This document shows, piece after piece, positions 54,467 to 64,000 of a DNA stretch of 64,000 nucleotides. Position 1 is the stretch's first letter. Every line of letters begins with the position of its first letter. Location: contig JAAVVG010000004.1 in NCBI GenBank assembly GCA_012976225.1, positions 496,001 to 560,000 of the forward strand, given 5' to 3'. The DNA is from Golubevia sp. BC0850 (Eukaryota; Basidiomycota; Exobasidiomycetes; Golubeviales; Golubeviaceae). Both the position numbers and the translations under genes were made by a program. Below the pieces are notes generated by a model. It was not told the origin of the DNA, did no database searches, and saw only the letters and a list, made by a program, of their open reading frames with translations.

Positions 54467-56728
54467 ATGTCATCAACTTCTTCAGATGCTTTCTCTCCTT
54501 CTTCAGGTAAAGCTCTGGACAAATCAAAGGTGGACTACTCTGTCTATCTGGTTACCGGAAGGGAGCTTTTGCCAGAGGGATTTGACTTCTTCCAAAGTTT
54601 GGAGAGCTCTCTCAAAGGTGGTGTCACTGTAGTTCAGCTCAGAGAGAAGAGTATCGACAATGGAGAATTCAGGAAGATTGCTGTCAAATGTTTGGAGATC
54701 TGTGACAAGGTGAGTGGTCGCTGAGAATTGGACGTAATGAATTGGGAGGGAAGTGTCAGTTGGATGGAGGGCATAGCAGTGACTCAGCTTGCCTCTGGAG
54801 AGCATCTTCTTCTTCTTGCTTTAGATGAGTGTTCTTTCAGTCTAGTATAAATCTTCGTCGAAAGTCTCAGAAGGAGGACGGCTTGCTACTGTGAAGGTCA
54901 CGGCTTATTCCTTCCCGCCGGTTCTCACCTTCCTTCTCCCTCCCTCGCCTCCGCAGTACAACGTCCCTCTATTGATCAACGACAACCTGTCTCTTTGCCT
55001 ATCTCTTCCCCTGAGGGTCGGTCTTCACATCGGTCAAACTGACATTGCTCTACCGCTAGCCCGTTCTCTCCTAGGTCCTTCTCGTCTTTTGGGAATCTCT
55101 TGCAACACTGCATCAGATACCCAAGTTGCAAGAGAAGGTGGAGCCGACTATGCAGGCGTGGGACCAGTCTACGGAACTTTATCCAAGAAAGGGATCACGG
55201 AGGACAAGATTTTGGGACCAAGAGGAGTAGGAAGCATCGTCTCAGCTCTGGTTCACCAAGGAAGTAGAATCCCTTGCGTCTTAATCGGTGGAATCAATCA
55301 GAGAACTTGTTTAAGAAGTCTTTTCGCAAGTGTTTCCAACGTCAACTATGCAGATGGAGTAGCTGTGATTAGTGCGATTCAAGGAAGTCTAACTCCAGAA
55401 TCAGCTGCGAAGGAACTTTCAGATTTAGTAGCTTCTTACAAGAGAGGACTTTCTTCAATGCTCTCGAGTCAGACTTCTACTCAATTCGGAGTTGACTCGG
55501 CTTTCGGGTCCAACAAGAAGGGAAATGGAGCTGGAGACGTCAAAGAACTTCTGAAATTATCTTCTGAGATCCTGGCTTCTCATCGTCAAGGAGATTCTCC
55601 TCCTGTCATTCAGACTTTGACTTCTCACGTCTCTGCTAGCTTCTCTGCAAACATCTGTCTGGCTTTGAGCGGTAGTCCTATCATGAGTCAACAATTCGAA
55701 GAAGCTGAAGATTTGGGGCGGGTCACTGGAGCGGCCGTCCTCAATATTGGAACGATCGGTCCTGAAGCAAGAAAAGGCATGAAAGCGGTCGGTATGGAAT
55801 CTAACAGAGGTCGAAAGGTGAGCAGAGACATTCGGTCTGACTTGCTCTGCTTTGCAGTGACTAATCCCTTTCTTTCTTCCTGCTTTATTTTGGGACTTTG
55901 CGCTCGCTACTCTCTCCATTGACTTTCTCAGCCTGTCGTTCTTGATCCAGTTGGAGTCGGGGCTTCTGCTTTCCGAAAGGGAGCTGTCGAAGGTGACTGA
56001 GATGTTTGATAATGTTGAACTTCGACCAGCCACAATCTTACCCCCATTTTTTGTTCTTCGATTTTTCCAATCTTTTTCAGAAATCCTCAATCATACTCAA
56101 GTCACTCTCATCAAGGGTAACGCTGCCGAACTTTCAGCCATCTATGGAGGAGATGCTCAAGTTGCCTCTCGAGGTGTCGACTCTGGTTCTGGAACTTTGA
56201 AAGACGCTCCAGGCCTAGTCAAAGCTTTGGCTCAACGTGAAAGATGTCTAGTTCTACTTTCTGGAAAAGTAGATCTTCTATCGGATGGAACTAGAACCGT
56301 CTCGTGTGAGAATGGAGTTGAAATGCTTGGGAGAGTTACCAGTACAGGTTGTGCTCTAGGTGTGATTCTCGCCGTCGGGATGGCTGCTGCCAGGAATGAA
56401 TGGGTCGCAAAGAGCAGAAATGGAGAGAATCAAAAACTCAGCAGCCTGGGGATGGTCATGGTAGATGCCGAACCTCAAGAACTCTTTGCTGGAGCATTGA
56501 TGGGGTGAGTGTTTTGCTTCAAAAGTCTATGTTCCGGCTGGAAACTTACCCCGTTTCTATCTCTGTTCTTTCTTCTTCAGCCTTCTGTCTTTCACCATTG
56601 CCTCTGAGCTTGCAATGGCTCGCCCTGAAGTCAAAGGTCCAGGGACCTTTTCTCCAGCTCTGCTCGACGAGCTTGCTTCGATCTCTCCGGAGATTTTACT
56701 CGAGAAAGCCAAGATCGCTTTCGTTTGA
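54467..56728 (+). CDS. THI6: THI6, bifunctional thiamine-phosphate synthase / hydroxyethylthiazole kinase
   Basis: Five exons (54467-54709, 54957-55817, 55932-55992, 56081-56504, 56581-56728) join in phase to 578 residues. The N-terminal half is the TIM-barrel thiamine-phosphate synthase: YSVYLVTGRELLP, GGVTVVQLREKSIDNGEF, VPLLINDNLSLC, GLHIGQTDIALPLAR, DYAGVGPVYGTLSKKG and PCVLIGGINQ. The C-terminal half is the thiazole kinase: QTLTSHVSASFSANICLALS, GSPIMSQQFEEAEDL, PVVLDPVGVGASAFRKGAVE, TLIKGNAAELSAIYGG and GRVTSTGCALGVILAV with the catalytic Cys. The fused enzyme phosphorylates the thiazole and couples it to the pyrimidine to make thiamine phosphate. Both halves look complete. Confidence 0.95.
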
Positions 56729-57059
56729 TGTTGCTCTGTTTTTTTGTCCATCTGCTTTCTACTCATATCTTCCCAATGATGTCCTCGTCAACAACCCCAA
56801 GATGTACGCAATCCTGCCTACACCCTCAATCAAGCTCTTTTAAGATATTGCTCTACCGATAAGAAACGCGAGACGTGATGTGAATTTAAGCGATACCTTC
56901 GCGTCAGAAACCCGCTTCTCTAACGGCGCTGCGCAGTTCATTCCTGTTCTTCTGTCGTCTCTCGTACGGCATGACAAAACCTAGGCATTCGTTTATAACC
57001 TTCCTCTTCCTTCCTAACCTTCTCCATCTCAAAGTCTTCTCTGATTTCTGAGACTCAAA
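56729..57059. other. Spacer THI6 to the short-chain dehydrogenase
   Basis: 3' flank of THI6 and promoter of the dehydrogenase. No gene is supported. Confidence 0.6.
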
Positions 57060-57946
57060 ATGAAGTTCTTAATCACTGGTGCAAATCAAGGACTCGGTTA
57101 CTACACTGCTGAGATCTTATGTGTGGCTCCAGGTAATCAAGTCTTCATCACAAGTAGAGACAGTTCTAAAGGGGAAGCAGCTGCTGCCGAGTTGAAGAAA
57201 ACCACACATTCAACTTCAACTGTGGGTCTGGTCCACCTGGATATCACCGACGATGAGTCAATCAGCAAGGCGGCCTTGCTACCTGATCTCCAAGAGCTGG
57301 ATTGTCTAATAAATAACGGAGGAGTTGCGTTCCTCAAAGAGACCTCTACCAGAAAGATGATGATGGAAGTCTACAACGTCAACGTCTTTGGAACAGCTGT
57401 TGTTACCGAAAAGTTCCTTCCAGCTTTGAGGTAAGTCTGATATTTCTGCGATCCTCGTTCCTACATCCTCCATCAAAAAGCTACTTTGCTTCTCTCTATC
57501 TTCCTTCTTCTTCTTTTCAGCAAGTCCAAGCATCGCCCAGCCATCATTAACGTCTCAAGTGGACTCGGTTCGATTGATAGGAGAATGAAAAACTTTACTC
57601 CAAACTCGGACTCGAAGGGCCCTACCAACCTCATAGCCTACAACACTTCGAAGACTGCTCTTAATGGACTCTCGGCTTTCTTTGCTAACGAGAATCCCAA
57701 GATGAGAGTAGTATGCGTAGCTCCAGGTAAGGTGTCATTTGTCTCCAATCGTTCTCTTTCAGAAGTTCTGTTCTCACTTTCTTCTTCTACCGTGCTTCTG
57801 TCTCAGGTCACTGCGCTACCAATCTGAACAATCACGCCGCTCCTAATCCACCTCAATCAGGAGCCAGAATCATCGCCAATGCTGCAATGGACGAAGAAGG
57901 AGAGACTGGAATCTTTGTTGGTGTTGACGGAAAGATTCCTTGGTAA
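57060..57946 (+). CDS. Short-chain dehydrogenase/reductase
   Basis: Three exons: 57060 to about 57431, about 57522-57727 and about 57807-57946. Together they encode roughly 240 residues, typical of classical SDRs. The Rossmann motif is MKFLITGANQGLGYYTAEIL, with the cofactor-discriminating segment FITSRDSSKGEAAAAELK, suggesting NADP(H). HLDITDDESISKA supplies the conserved Asp, CLINNGG the NNAG-type motif, INVSSGLGSID the catalytic Ser and AYNTSKTALNGLSAFFA the Tyr-x-x-x-Lys pair. The end (GIFVGVDGKIPW) resembles carbonyl reductase-like SDRs. The substrate is unknown. Convergent with membrane-protein copy 2. Confidence 0.85.
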
Positions 57947-58260
57947 CTCAAGCGCATGATGTCGATCTGAGTATTGACTGCACTGCAATGATCTTTTCTA
58001 ATTCAATTCTTGATGCAAAGGAAAAAATTATGTGAACGGAAAAGAAAGCTTGACCTGAGATCTGGAGCAGAAATGGCTGAATTCCATGTGATTCGAGAAC
58101 AACGGTCGTGACATCTGGGACTAGGGAGAGAAAGGACCACGTCAAAAAAGTGGAATTTATTTGAAGGAACTCAAACAAATAGATGAGAAAATCGCGGAAA
58201 GTGAATGGAGATCAAAGCATTTGGAAACAGAAGGTTACCTAAAATTGGTTTCGTCGTCGA
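57947..58260. other. Convergent spacer, dehydrogenase and copy 2
   Basis: The last 20 bp before the duplicated segment (TCGACGACGAAACC when read from copy 2) match the copy 1 flank with differences. No gene is seen. Confidence 0.55.
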
Positions 58261-61200
58261 CTAATAGGGAGAAGTCAAGAAAGTCTTCTCACGGTAGACC
58301 AATCCATCGTTTGTAGAGGAGGACGGAGTAATGATGGGGAGAGCACTCGAACCGGAAGCTGTCAAGACAGTTTCCGACATGAGAGTCGATCCACCTCGAT
58401 CGACAGCCACCTGGAAAGGGAAATGGAAAGTGAAAGGAAGAGGTGGGAAGATTTTATCAGATTTGCCTATCCTTCTCAACTTTTTCTTGATCAATCCTTT
58501 GGATCTCCCGAAACTCGCATCGAACCTTCCGAAAGCTCTGAGCTTCTTGTCCTCCCATGGCGAGGATCGCATCTTCTCTGGGATGTCTGAAACGGCCAGA
58601 AGTCTCGTGATGTGGATCAGAGAGGTACCACCTGGTGATAGAACAACAGTGAGAAAGTCAATAGTAGGAACGAGTAAAAGTTTCGAGAGCATCGTCAAAA
58701 AGTCGCCACTTACGAATGTGAGGCGAGCCGTGTGGGACTGGAAGTGAGAGTTCGAGGAAACGAGGTGAACGGACGAAGTTTAGGAAAGACTTGTTTGGAC
58801 TACACTCACGAGGTCTCAACAACAAGAAAGCGATCAAAAGAGAGATAATAGATCCAGCAACTCCGAAGATGGCGGGCCCTGTTCGAGGATTTTAGCGTAA
58901 ACAAAAGACTTGAATCAAGGGGATCGAGCTAAAGAGGTGTGCGATCAGTTCTACTCACACAAGTTGATGGACACCTTGATGAGCTGGACAGACTTCTGGT
59001 AGAATGACCCATAAGAGGAAACACTAGAACCTGCATTTGCTAGGGCGACTGCCTGGCGAAGGTGAAAGAAAATCTTAGATGTTGTTGTCGGCGACGCTTG
59101 TTTGTGGGCGACTCACCGTGATGGTAGCCAAGTTAAGTTCCAACAGAGCCAGGTCATTGTAGGTGATGGCGCTTTCAGTGTAGTTTCCGATTGCAGAGGT
59201 GCTGTCGTCAGGGTCCAGCTCTACATCAAAGAAAGTTGACACAAGCCACTCGAGCGAGGTGGTGACGTGGCAACGCCACGGATAATATAGGCAACCAACG
59301 TTGAAGTTGCTCGCTGAACCACCCGCACTAAGAGAGGTTGAGGATTCCACGAGGGTCAGAACTCGAAAATGGGAAGTTGAAGGTCCAACGGAAACTTACT
59401 CAGATACCAGAGGTGCTCCTCTTTGGACCAAAGGAAATGGTGGATGGTTCGAGCTTCAGTAGGCAGAAGAACCAAATGGCAGGTCCCGAACTTACAGTGG
59501 ATCAAACATCACTGGAAACTGAGACAAAACGTTTTGAAACGAAGGATCTGCAGGATCTGGTGGAGAGAAGGGACCCCACTCTCGGGTCTGCTTGATAATC
59601 TCGTCTTCAGCTCCAGGGTAAAAGTCTTTACTTTCACTTAAGGTATTGTTCGGCAGGAGAACATTCACCTTCGGAGCCTCTGTTGCTTTGGCACTGCAAG
59701 CAAAAACCGACTGCAGAGCGAGTCAAACATGAGAAAGAGCAATGTCAGGTATGAGCAAGACAGGGAGTTGCTTACGAAGAACTCACCAGCTCGATTCCAA
59801 TGTCCTGGAGCCTTCCATACTGATCTGTTGCCACGTAGTCGAAGTGATCAGCTTGCTCGTAAAGCGTATTCTGAATGTCTGTGCCAAATTCTGGATAGAT
59901 GGGTCTAGACGTCGCAGACTTTCCTTTAGCATCTTTGAGAGCCTTGAAACGTGGGATCAAGGAAAGAAGATAGAATCAGAAGAAAAAGAAAAAGGTAAGG
60001 AGGAGGCAGGAAAGATTGTCAGAAAGCAAACTCTTGGACTCTAGCAACGGCTTCGTCTCGTCACGAGTGTCTCACTTCACATCTGCCAGGGAAACTATAT
60101 TCTGGATGAGCCATCGAACAAAGATCCGGCTCTGGGTCGTTTGGGCAAGAATAATGGGCAAAATAGGCAATTGGCATGTAGGGATAAGGGAAGGCGGAGC
60201 TGGACACAGAATGGTAGGAACGAAAAGAAGCTGAGTGAGCATGAGCCATCAACAATAGGTTGACCTTAACTCACCCATCAGGTCCCAAAAGAAGACCAAG
60301 ATCAGGATGTAGAGTTCTGAACAGACTGGTACCATTGCTTGGCCAGGTCGAACCTTCAAGGGATCACAGAAGCAGGATGGAAGATTCAGTCAGTCCACTC
60401 GTCCAAGGCTGAGTTGAGACAAGGAAAGGAGAGAGAACTTACAGTAATTCCAGGGGAATGAATCGATGAATTGAAGGTCAGGGAACAGCTTGTTTCTGCT
60501 TTCCAGAGAGGGGATGATCCTGACATAGCTTGGGAAGGATTGAGGTGCTAGGTGGCAGACAAAGACACCGAGGAAGGAAGTGAAAACGGAAACAAATCCA
60601 TTGACCGGATTCAGACTTCATTTTTGCCTTCTTTCTCGTTGGCTCTGTCTCTTAAACACTATTACTCACTCCTCCGGTCATTGTAAACGGTGACATCCAT
60701 GGAAGCTGTGAAATCAAACTCGACTTCTCCACACTTGTGAAGAGATGCATCGAAAGAGGCGGAGAGATCAGAGAGCGTCTGGGTATGGAAGACAAAAAGA
60801 ATGCTCTATCTCATCACTTACTTCAACCTGAATATCAGTGGCACCAGCCATTACAGATCCAGATCTAAGAGGGTTCCAAACATCAAGTGTGTCAGCTTCG
60901 ATGGAAGTCTTCTGGTTCACAGTGAACTCACGAAGTATTGGCTGGACTGGAATAGTCAAACAAGCGACGTCGGAACTGTCCAGGGATTGTTCTGTTCTGG
61001 CTATATAAGTTGGAATAGGTAGTGGAGCTATAGAGCGAAAGGATGCAAACAACATTGCTCTATTAGTCTGAGACAAGTGTTCACCCTAGAGGAAATCTGA
61101 ACGCACCTATACATTTGCCAGACGTTGAAAGGGATCTGGAAGGAGTCGTCAAGGTTTATGAAAGGGACTAAGGATATGCTCCGCAAAGAAAGAGGAGCAC

Positions 61201-62727
61201 CGTCCTTGAGCAAAAGTGCATTCGAAAAGAAAGCAATACAGCAGCTTAGTTTCCAGGCAGTCGTTTCATATCGTCTTGGAAGAGCCGATAACTTACTGTA
61301 CTCCATCAAACTTGACAAATTGAGTTTGCAAGATAAGCAGGAACGTTAGAACAAAGAAAGCCGATGTCTATCATCTCTTCCTCTCCTTTGCTTCTAGCTA
61401 ACCTCTTACTTACCACACCGACTTATTGGGAGAACAGAAAAGGGAAGGAAGATCAAGCCGGTCAGAGAACGAGTGGATCGGCGCTTGGCCCCTGACAACA
61501 GCCTCTTCACTTTATAGTACGAATCGATGCTCACGAGTGAAAACGGCTCCAAACATGGTAGACAGTAAAGCGTTCAGAATGAGGTAAAGAACGACGAGCG
61601 CCAGTTCCGTCGTCATCCTTCTCTGCTTGAACTTCTCTTTGCAGTGATCCCAGAGAACCCCCATGGAGGCGAAGGGACCGGCCCAAGCTGAGGAAGTTGA
61701 GAAAGGAAAGGAGGAAATGAGAACTGAGACAGATCAAACTCTCAGCATGATCTGATCACTCACAAGAGAGGACGTCCGACATGTAAGTCAAGTCCTGGTG
61801 TCTGCGTTCGAAGATCCGATGAGTGGCAGCTCTTTCAGCCATTGCTGCAAGCCCAGCAGTGATACAGGTTCCGACGAAACCGATCACACCATTCAGTCCA
61901 GATTGGTAAAGATCCAAGTTCTTGGTGCCGATACTTGTCTTGAACCTGTACACAGGGTTTGGGGAGAAAGGCGATTTTCAGACAAGCTCGATAGATTGAG
62001 ATTCTAAATGGTCCCTGACTCACCCGCTTCCATCTCCTCTTAGACCCAAGCAAAGACAGCAGAAAATGATAATGAAGATGTGAACTCCAATGGCTCCCTG
62101 AAAGGCGAGATGAGAGAGGTCAGTCAGTCCGCAATCGCAGCTCTTGAGATCGAGATAAAATGAGTTCAACTCACCACGTAAGCTCGGTTGACAGGTTTGA
62201 CCAAGTCTTTACCTGTGTTCAACAACTTCGAAGATCTCTTGGTATCGAAGGATCTGAGACTGGGACTCGAGTTCTGACCAGATCCGAAGCCGGTAAAGCT
62301 TTGCCTTGAGTCTCTGCGCGAATCTTGGAGGGGACGAGTTGCGAATTGAATCGAGGCTCGGTCTTGTTCTTCCACATCGTAGGATTGAGAGTACTTGTGT
62401 AGACCCATCTTCTCGTCGTCTTGCTCATCGTGGAAAGTTTTATCTCCCTCTTCTTCTTCGCGAGGCTGTGCGTATGGGAGGATCTGATAGTTCCAGGGGT
62501 TGTTTAAGGGGGTTGGAGTTTTGGTTGGCAGGAGGTCCTTGAAGGGGTGAAGTTGGACCAGATGCGAGATTTGGAGAGAGGGCAGTGGAAGAGGGAGAGC
62601 TGAAAGGGTCTTGAGAGGAAGAGTGACGATGCAGGCCTGGAATAGCAGGTTGAGGGAAAGTTGGGATGTGGCCAGCGACGTCTCCTTCTTCTCTGCTGTT
62701 CCCATGCGGAACAAGTTCGTAACTCAT
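58261..62727 (-). CDS. Large multi-exon membrane protein, copy 2
   Basis: This is the mirror image of the gene at 34917-39383. I found no difference in any exon or intron compared, so the same four membrane segments, glycosylated ectodomain, cytoplasmic tail and competing N-terminal frames apply. The run of five C on the coding strand at which the two N-terminal frames could be reconciled lies at 62508-62512. Promoter and 3' flank differ from those of copy 1, so the two genes make the same protein but may be expressed differently. An assembly duplication is unlikely, because the flanks are diverged homologues and not unique sequence. Confidence 0.65.
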
Positions 62728-62987
62728 CTTGAAGTTGAAGTTGAAGAGGATCTGAGACACGAAGTGGAATGGAAACAGGAAAGATTAATTCGAGATTCAA
62801 AATCTTTCAAGCTCTCGTCAGCTGCACGCCGCTTGCTACTGAGTGTCTGAAGAAAGGAGCTACACCTCGCGGACCCGCCTGCTGGGTCTGGGCTCTCTTG
62901 CTGGACTTCGCTTCTCTCGAAGCTGTGCTACCCCTGTCCAGGACTCTTGTGGTATTCTTGAAGTGTTTGAAGAAAAGCTCCTGGCGA
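58261..62987 (-). repeat. Inverted duplication, right arm (4.73 kb)
   Basis: Reverse-complement copy of 34657-39383. The arms are separated by 18.9 kb holding eight intact single-copy genes. The first clear mismatch on the outer side pairs 62988 with 34656. Confidence 0.95.
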
Positions 62988-63357
62988 AGGAGTGGGTCTA
63001 GACGAGATCGACTCGTGGGTGGTGCGAGGACGTGACGCGTGACGTAAACCGGCGGAGGCAGAGGCATTCGAAATGGGGCAAATGGAAATGGTGACGTTAT
63101 ATAGAATACAGATTTCTGGACTCTGCCAGCTCCCAGCTGCTAGTGAGCGATTCTCAATCATCTTTGTTTTGCAGACCAGCGCGCGCAGAAATTATCGAGT
63201 CGTCGCAGCAGGACTGAGTGAATCTCAAGAATCGATCTAAGGGAGTGAATTGGTAAAAATTTGACCAGTTATAGAAAGTGATACGCAATTCTCGTTTCGA
63301 TGATACTATTACGATCTCCTTCCCCTCGTCGTCATCACCTGCTTTCCAACCAATTAA
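62728..63357. other. Promoter region of copy 2 and spacer to the right-edge gene
   Basis: From 62988 to about 63100 the sequence is a diverged homologue of the copy 1 flank. It shares TAACSTCACCAT, ATGCCTCT and an ACGCGT box at 63035-63040. A minus-strand frame at 62807-63067 (86 codons) has a diverged counterpart in front of copy 1 and is probably part of the leader. Beyond about 63110 nothing is recognisable. Confidence 0.5.
63035..63040. promoter_or_regulatory. ACGCGT box upstream of membrane-protein copy 2
   Basis: ACGCGT sits in GTCACGCGTCA on the gene's own strand, as in front of copy 1, although the surrounding bases have diverged. Retention in both flanks hints at function. Confidence 0.4.
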
Positions 63358-63966
63358 TCACGAGAAGGTAACACACTCTGGCTTGTACTGTCCAGGTTGT
63401 CTTGCATTTAATTTCAAGGCACGGTGGTTGACTCCACTTCTTCTAGAGAAACAAGTTGGGTGTTGAACTTGGTTGTCACCGAATCTTGTTCCCTGGAAAA
63501 TCAGCTCCGAATGGTGTCCATCGTAACCCCAGAACATCTGTTGCTGTTCAGATGACTCCCAGTTTGAACAGTCACCTAGCACGAGAACTTGGTCGGCTGT
63601 ATCGACGGAGCCAGATTCTTAAAAAGAATGGGAAAGAAATGGGGAAGGACGATGCGAATCAGGGATCAGGGATGAGGTCCACCTTTGTCGTTTGCTTCTC
63701 CGGACTGACTAGTTTGAAGACATTTGCTTGAGTCTCCTTGAGAACTAACATGACCTGCTGTGGAGAATGGTACGGTATTCATGTAGGAAGAGCGGCAAGC
63801 AAAGAAGTCATAAAGTGGAGCGTCCTCCTTAGTGAAATCTGGAAATTTGCCTACTAGCCATTGGTTCAGAATCGCACTGAACGGTTGAGGCGCGACTCTC
63901 GATTGGAGAAGCAGAGACGTAGGCAAGAGCCGAGAGAAGTAAGGTGAGAGAGGTGTAAGATTTCAT
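63358..63966 (-). CDS. Secreted protein, possibly frame-disrupted
   Basis: The minus-strand start at 63966 gives a clear signal peptide (MKSYTSLTLLLSALAYVSAS) followed by PIESRASTVQCDSEPMAS. That frame soon stops, while a neighbouring frame continues with LVGKFPDFTKEDAPLYDFF, ACRSSYMNTVPFSTAGH and SSKCLQTSQSGEANDK. A weak GTGGAC...TTAAG intron may lead to SGSVDTADQVLVLGDCSNW, MFWGYDGHHSELIFQGT and a C-terminus QYKPECVTFS at 63358. The pattern (signal peptide, VQC, LVGK, ACxS, KCL, LGDC, Cys near the end) resembles abundant secreted proteins of basidiomycetes with a beta-trefoil-like layout; that is inference. The early frame change may be a sequencing error or a real lesion. Confidence 0.45.
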
Positions 63967-64000
63967 GGCTAGGTTCTTGAAATTGGTTGCTTGAGATTTG

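Noticed and set aside
54184-54960. Possible thiamine pyrophosphate riboswitch near THI6
   Set aside because: I looked for the conserved CTGAGA and ACCTGA-type elements in the leader and first intron and did not find a convincing pair.

Overview
This window looks like gene-dense nuclear DNA of a basidiomycete fungus. Almost every gene is split by several introns of about 50-600 bp with GTGAGT or GTAAGT donors, and the recognisable proteins are fungal housekeeping proteins. A basidiomycete yeast of the Pucciniomycotina would fit, but that is inference; the species cannot be fixed from this sequence alone. I see no rRNA or tRNA gene, no CRISPR array and no recognisable transposon.

Left part (1-34.1 kb). 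In order: the 3' end of BUD23; a broken leucine-rich-repeat-like gene; a small secreted peptide; POLA2 (primase-polymerase alpha B subunit) with two ACGCGT boxes in its promoter; COG1; the mitochondrial ribosomal protein uS5m; a second broken paralogue of the leucine-rich-repeat-like family; a cysteine-rich secreted mini-protein; PEX2; the XAP5/FAM50 protein; a poorly resolved 2.3-kb stretch; a 1034-residue Ser-rich orphan; a PPIL1-type cyclophilin; CDC26; Pelota/DOM34; and a Cid1-type nucleotidyltransferase.

Right part (34.6-64 kb). This is dominated by a 4.73-kb inverted duplication (34657-39383 and 58261-62987). Each arm carries a complete multi-exon membrane-protein gene and the arms are identical wherever I compared them, introns included. 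Just outside both ends the two arms are still recognisably homologous but clearly diverged. That pattern suggests old inverted paralogues homogenised recently by gene conversion. Between the arms lie an ankyrin-dysferlin-FYVE-RING protein, BUD31, NOP58, an aldehyde dehydrogenase, SmG, LSM12, the bifunctional thiamine enzyme THI6 and a short-chain dehydrogenase. The right edge holds a secreted-protein gene.

Themes. Many genes act in RNA metabolism: BUD23, PPIL1, XAP5, Pelota, the Cid1-like enzyme, BUD31, NOP58, SmG and LSM12. Six gene pairs are divergently transcribed from spacers of 68-290 bp. Three introns have their polypyrimidine tract expanded into a (CT)n microsatellite. Exon coordinates come from reading frame continuity and splice consensus by eye and may be off by a base or two.
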